DNA of 64,000 bases from UBA4582 sp964228885 (GTDB taxonomy: Bacteria; Pseudomonadota; Gammaproteobacteria; Pseudomonadales; Azotimanducaceae). Positions 63,129 to 64,000 of this stretch are shown here, in pieces. The notes below the pieces were generated by a model. It did not search any database. It was not told the origin of the DNA and saw nothing but the letters and a program-made list of their open reading frames with translations. The DNA lies in NCBI GenBank assembly GCA_964228885.1, contig CAXRCG010000203.1, positions 15,030-79,029 on the forward strand. The letters run 5' to 3'. The translations under genes and the position numbers were made by a program. The first letter of the stretch is position 1. Every line of letters begins with the position of its first letter.

Positions 63129-64000
63129 TCAGTTGGTTAATGTAATGGACGTCGCGATGTTTAAGTCTTCACGAGGATCGGTCATTAAGCCCGCGGGGAA
63201 TTCAATGCGCACAACCTCAGACGTTACATCCAGACATAGTTCGTGGTTGTTGTCTCCGTCGCTGAGATCGCCGAGAGCGAAAGGTGTCACAGTCGTGAGG
63301 GTATCGTTATCCAGGATCGTCACTCGATAGGCTTCCCTCTCAACATCGTCCACTTCGTCCCCGCCGGGCTTTGTGACACCGCCACCCCACACGACTCGAA
63401 CAACTTGTTGCGTGAATGCCGGGCAACCTGTTCCGCCGCCAAAGCGCACTCCTGAAGATTCCTTACCTAACTCCCAATCCTCCTCTGGGACAATTTCCGC
63501 GTGCACAAGGGCTGGGCCGTCTTCGAGTGGAGTGACATCAACCTTGGCCCCCAAGAAATTTGTCTCGTGGTCCATTGAGACAATGTTACCGGTGATCTCC
63601 ACCGTCGTAGGTTGATTGTCGATCGAGCCGAAGTCTCCGAACATCAACATGGTTCGGAATTCGCCCAGATCTTGCGCCGGGGCAGGCGTGACACAGCCTG
63701 GCTTCACCTCACTGCCGTCGTTAAGCAACACAGAAAAGTCACCGGCTTGGAGGGTGGCGATATCAACCTCTTTGGAAAAAATGACGGGCATGCCATCACT
63801 GTTCCCAAGGCTGCCACAGACCCTGTAACTTGCGAAGAATGGGATCGCATCATCTAGGCCGTAAAATGCCGAGAGGAGTTCGGCACCTTCAGTCCCAGCA
63901 TCGGGATATGACGATATTTGCGTGGAATCTTTACCCTCTGAATTGGAAAGGGCGTTAACGCCGCCTCCTCCACAAGCGGCTAACAGTGATGCAGTTAGCA
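63129..64000 (-). CDS. Lipoprotein of unknown function, 5' end outside the window
   Basis: The minus-strand frame is open to the window edge. Near the visible N-terminus is a lipobox (SLLAACGGGG), so the protein is a secreted lipoprotein with the acylated Cys at about residue 11 of the visible part. The rest (about 280 residues) has an acidic, beta-rich character (PVIFSKEVDIATLQAGDFSV; DHETNFLGAKVDVTPLEDGP) without a recognised domain. The start codon and part of the signal peptide are missing. It is followed by no gene on its strand. Confidence 0.8.
   Translation of the reverse strand, partial: LTASLLAACGGGGVNALSNSEGKDSTQISSYPDAGTEGAELLSAFYGLDDAIPFFASYRVCGSLGNSDGMPVIFSKEVDIATLQAGDFSVLLNDGSEVKPGCVTPAPAQDLGEFRTMLMFGDFGSIDNQPTTVEITGNIVSMDHETNFLGAKVDVTPLEDGPALVHAEIVPEEDWELGKESSGVRFGGGTGCPAFTQQVVRVVWGGGVTKPGGDEVDDVEREAYRVTILDNDTLTTVTPFALGDLSDGDNNHELCLDVTSEVVRIEFPAGLMTDPREDLNIATSITLTN

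Noticed and set aside
63035..63145. 36-codon frame beginning MARKKRGNRVSV
   Set aside because: It is too short, overlaps the end of the lipoprotein gene, and has no supporting context.
1..64000. Search for CRISPR arrays, tRNA and rRNA genes
   Set aside because: No regularly spaced repeats, no cloverleaf-like sequences with CCA ends and no rRNA-like stretches were noticed by eye; a covariance-model search would be decisive.

Overview
The window looks like chromosomal DNA of a free-living, probably marine gammaproteobacterium. The evidence is a ubiG-coq7 pair, folE, an NhaB and an NhaC-type sodium/proton antiporter, an outer-membrane porin, a Fur-box operon and two PEP-CTERM surface proteins behind sigma-54 type promoters. 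By eye the base composition is near 48-50% GC. No rRNA, tRNA, CRISPR array or intact insertion sequence was seen. Genus-level assignment is not possible from the sequence alone.

Layout. 0-4 kb: two peptidases (S9 prolyl oligopeptidase, cut by the window edge, and aminopeptidase P). 4-11.5 kb: an oxidative-catabolism block with an SDR, a metallo-beta-lactamase/alkylsulfatase-like hydrolase, two PhyH-family Fe/2-oxoglutarate oxygenases, an acyl-CoA dehydrogenase, a GFA-type protein and a carotenoid cleavage oxygenase. 11.9-22 kb: more housekeeping content (ubiG, coq7, folE, an M19 dipeptidase), an operon of three tiny membrane proteins, a MAPEG protein, a GNAT acetyltransferase, a C-type-lectin PEP-CTERM protein and an unrecognised 476-residue protein. 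22.4-27.5 kb: a CYP153-like alkane hydroxylase, a Rieske oxygenase, an LLM flavin oxidoreductase and a second carotenoid oxygenase. 27.8-33.4 kb: small hypotheticals, a GPH-type sugar symporter and a TetR-RidA-PhyH operon. 33.5-45.3 kb: a TolB-propeller amidohydrolase, RidA, a POT peptide transporter, NhaB, a nitroreductase, a DUF1295 membrane protein and a Fur-controlled siderophore-reductase operon. 45.4-57.2 kb: a porin, a periplasmic RidA, a Tat-exported flavoprotein with a 44-residue peptide gene behind it, a cupin, an esterase, a PEP-CTERM protein with a frameshift, an NhaC antiporter, a threonine aldolase and a haem membrane protein. This stretch is littered with gene tails. 57.2-64 kb: tandem PhyH genes, more gene debris, an NTF2-like protein, a Rieske oxygenase with a divergent TetR lying between two 92-bp direct repeats, a truncated GST and the start of a lipoprotein gene.

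The dominant theme is oxidation of hydrophobic or terpenoid-like substrates: five PhyH proteins, two Rieske oxygenases, one P450, two carotenoid oxygenases, an LLM protein, an acyl-CoA dehydrogenase and SDRs. Peptide and amino-acid use forms a second theme (S9, M24, M19 and POT proteins, threonine aldolase, three RidA proteins). The most unusual items are the FAD-oxidoreductase/44-residue-peptide pair with its partial duplicate, the three-gene microprotein membrane operon, the small CxxC protein in the Fur operon, and the repeat-bracketed Rieske/TetR unit that ends inside a GST gene.
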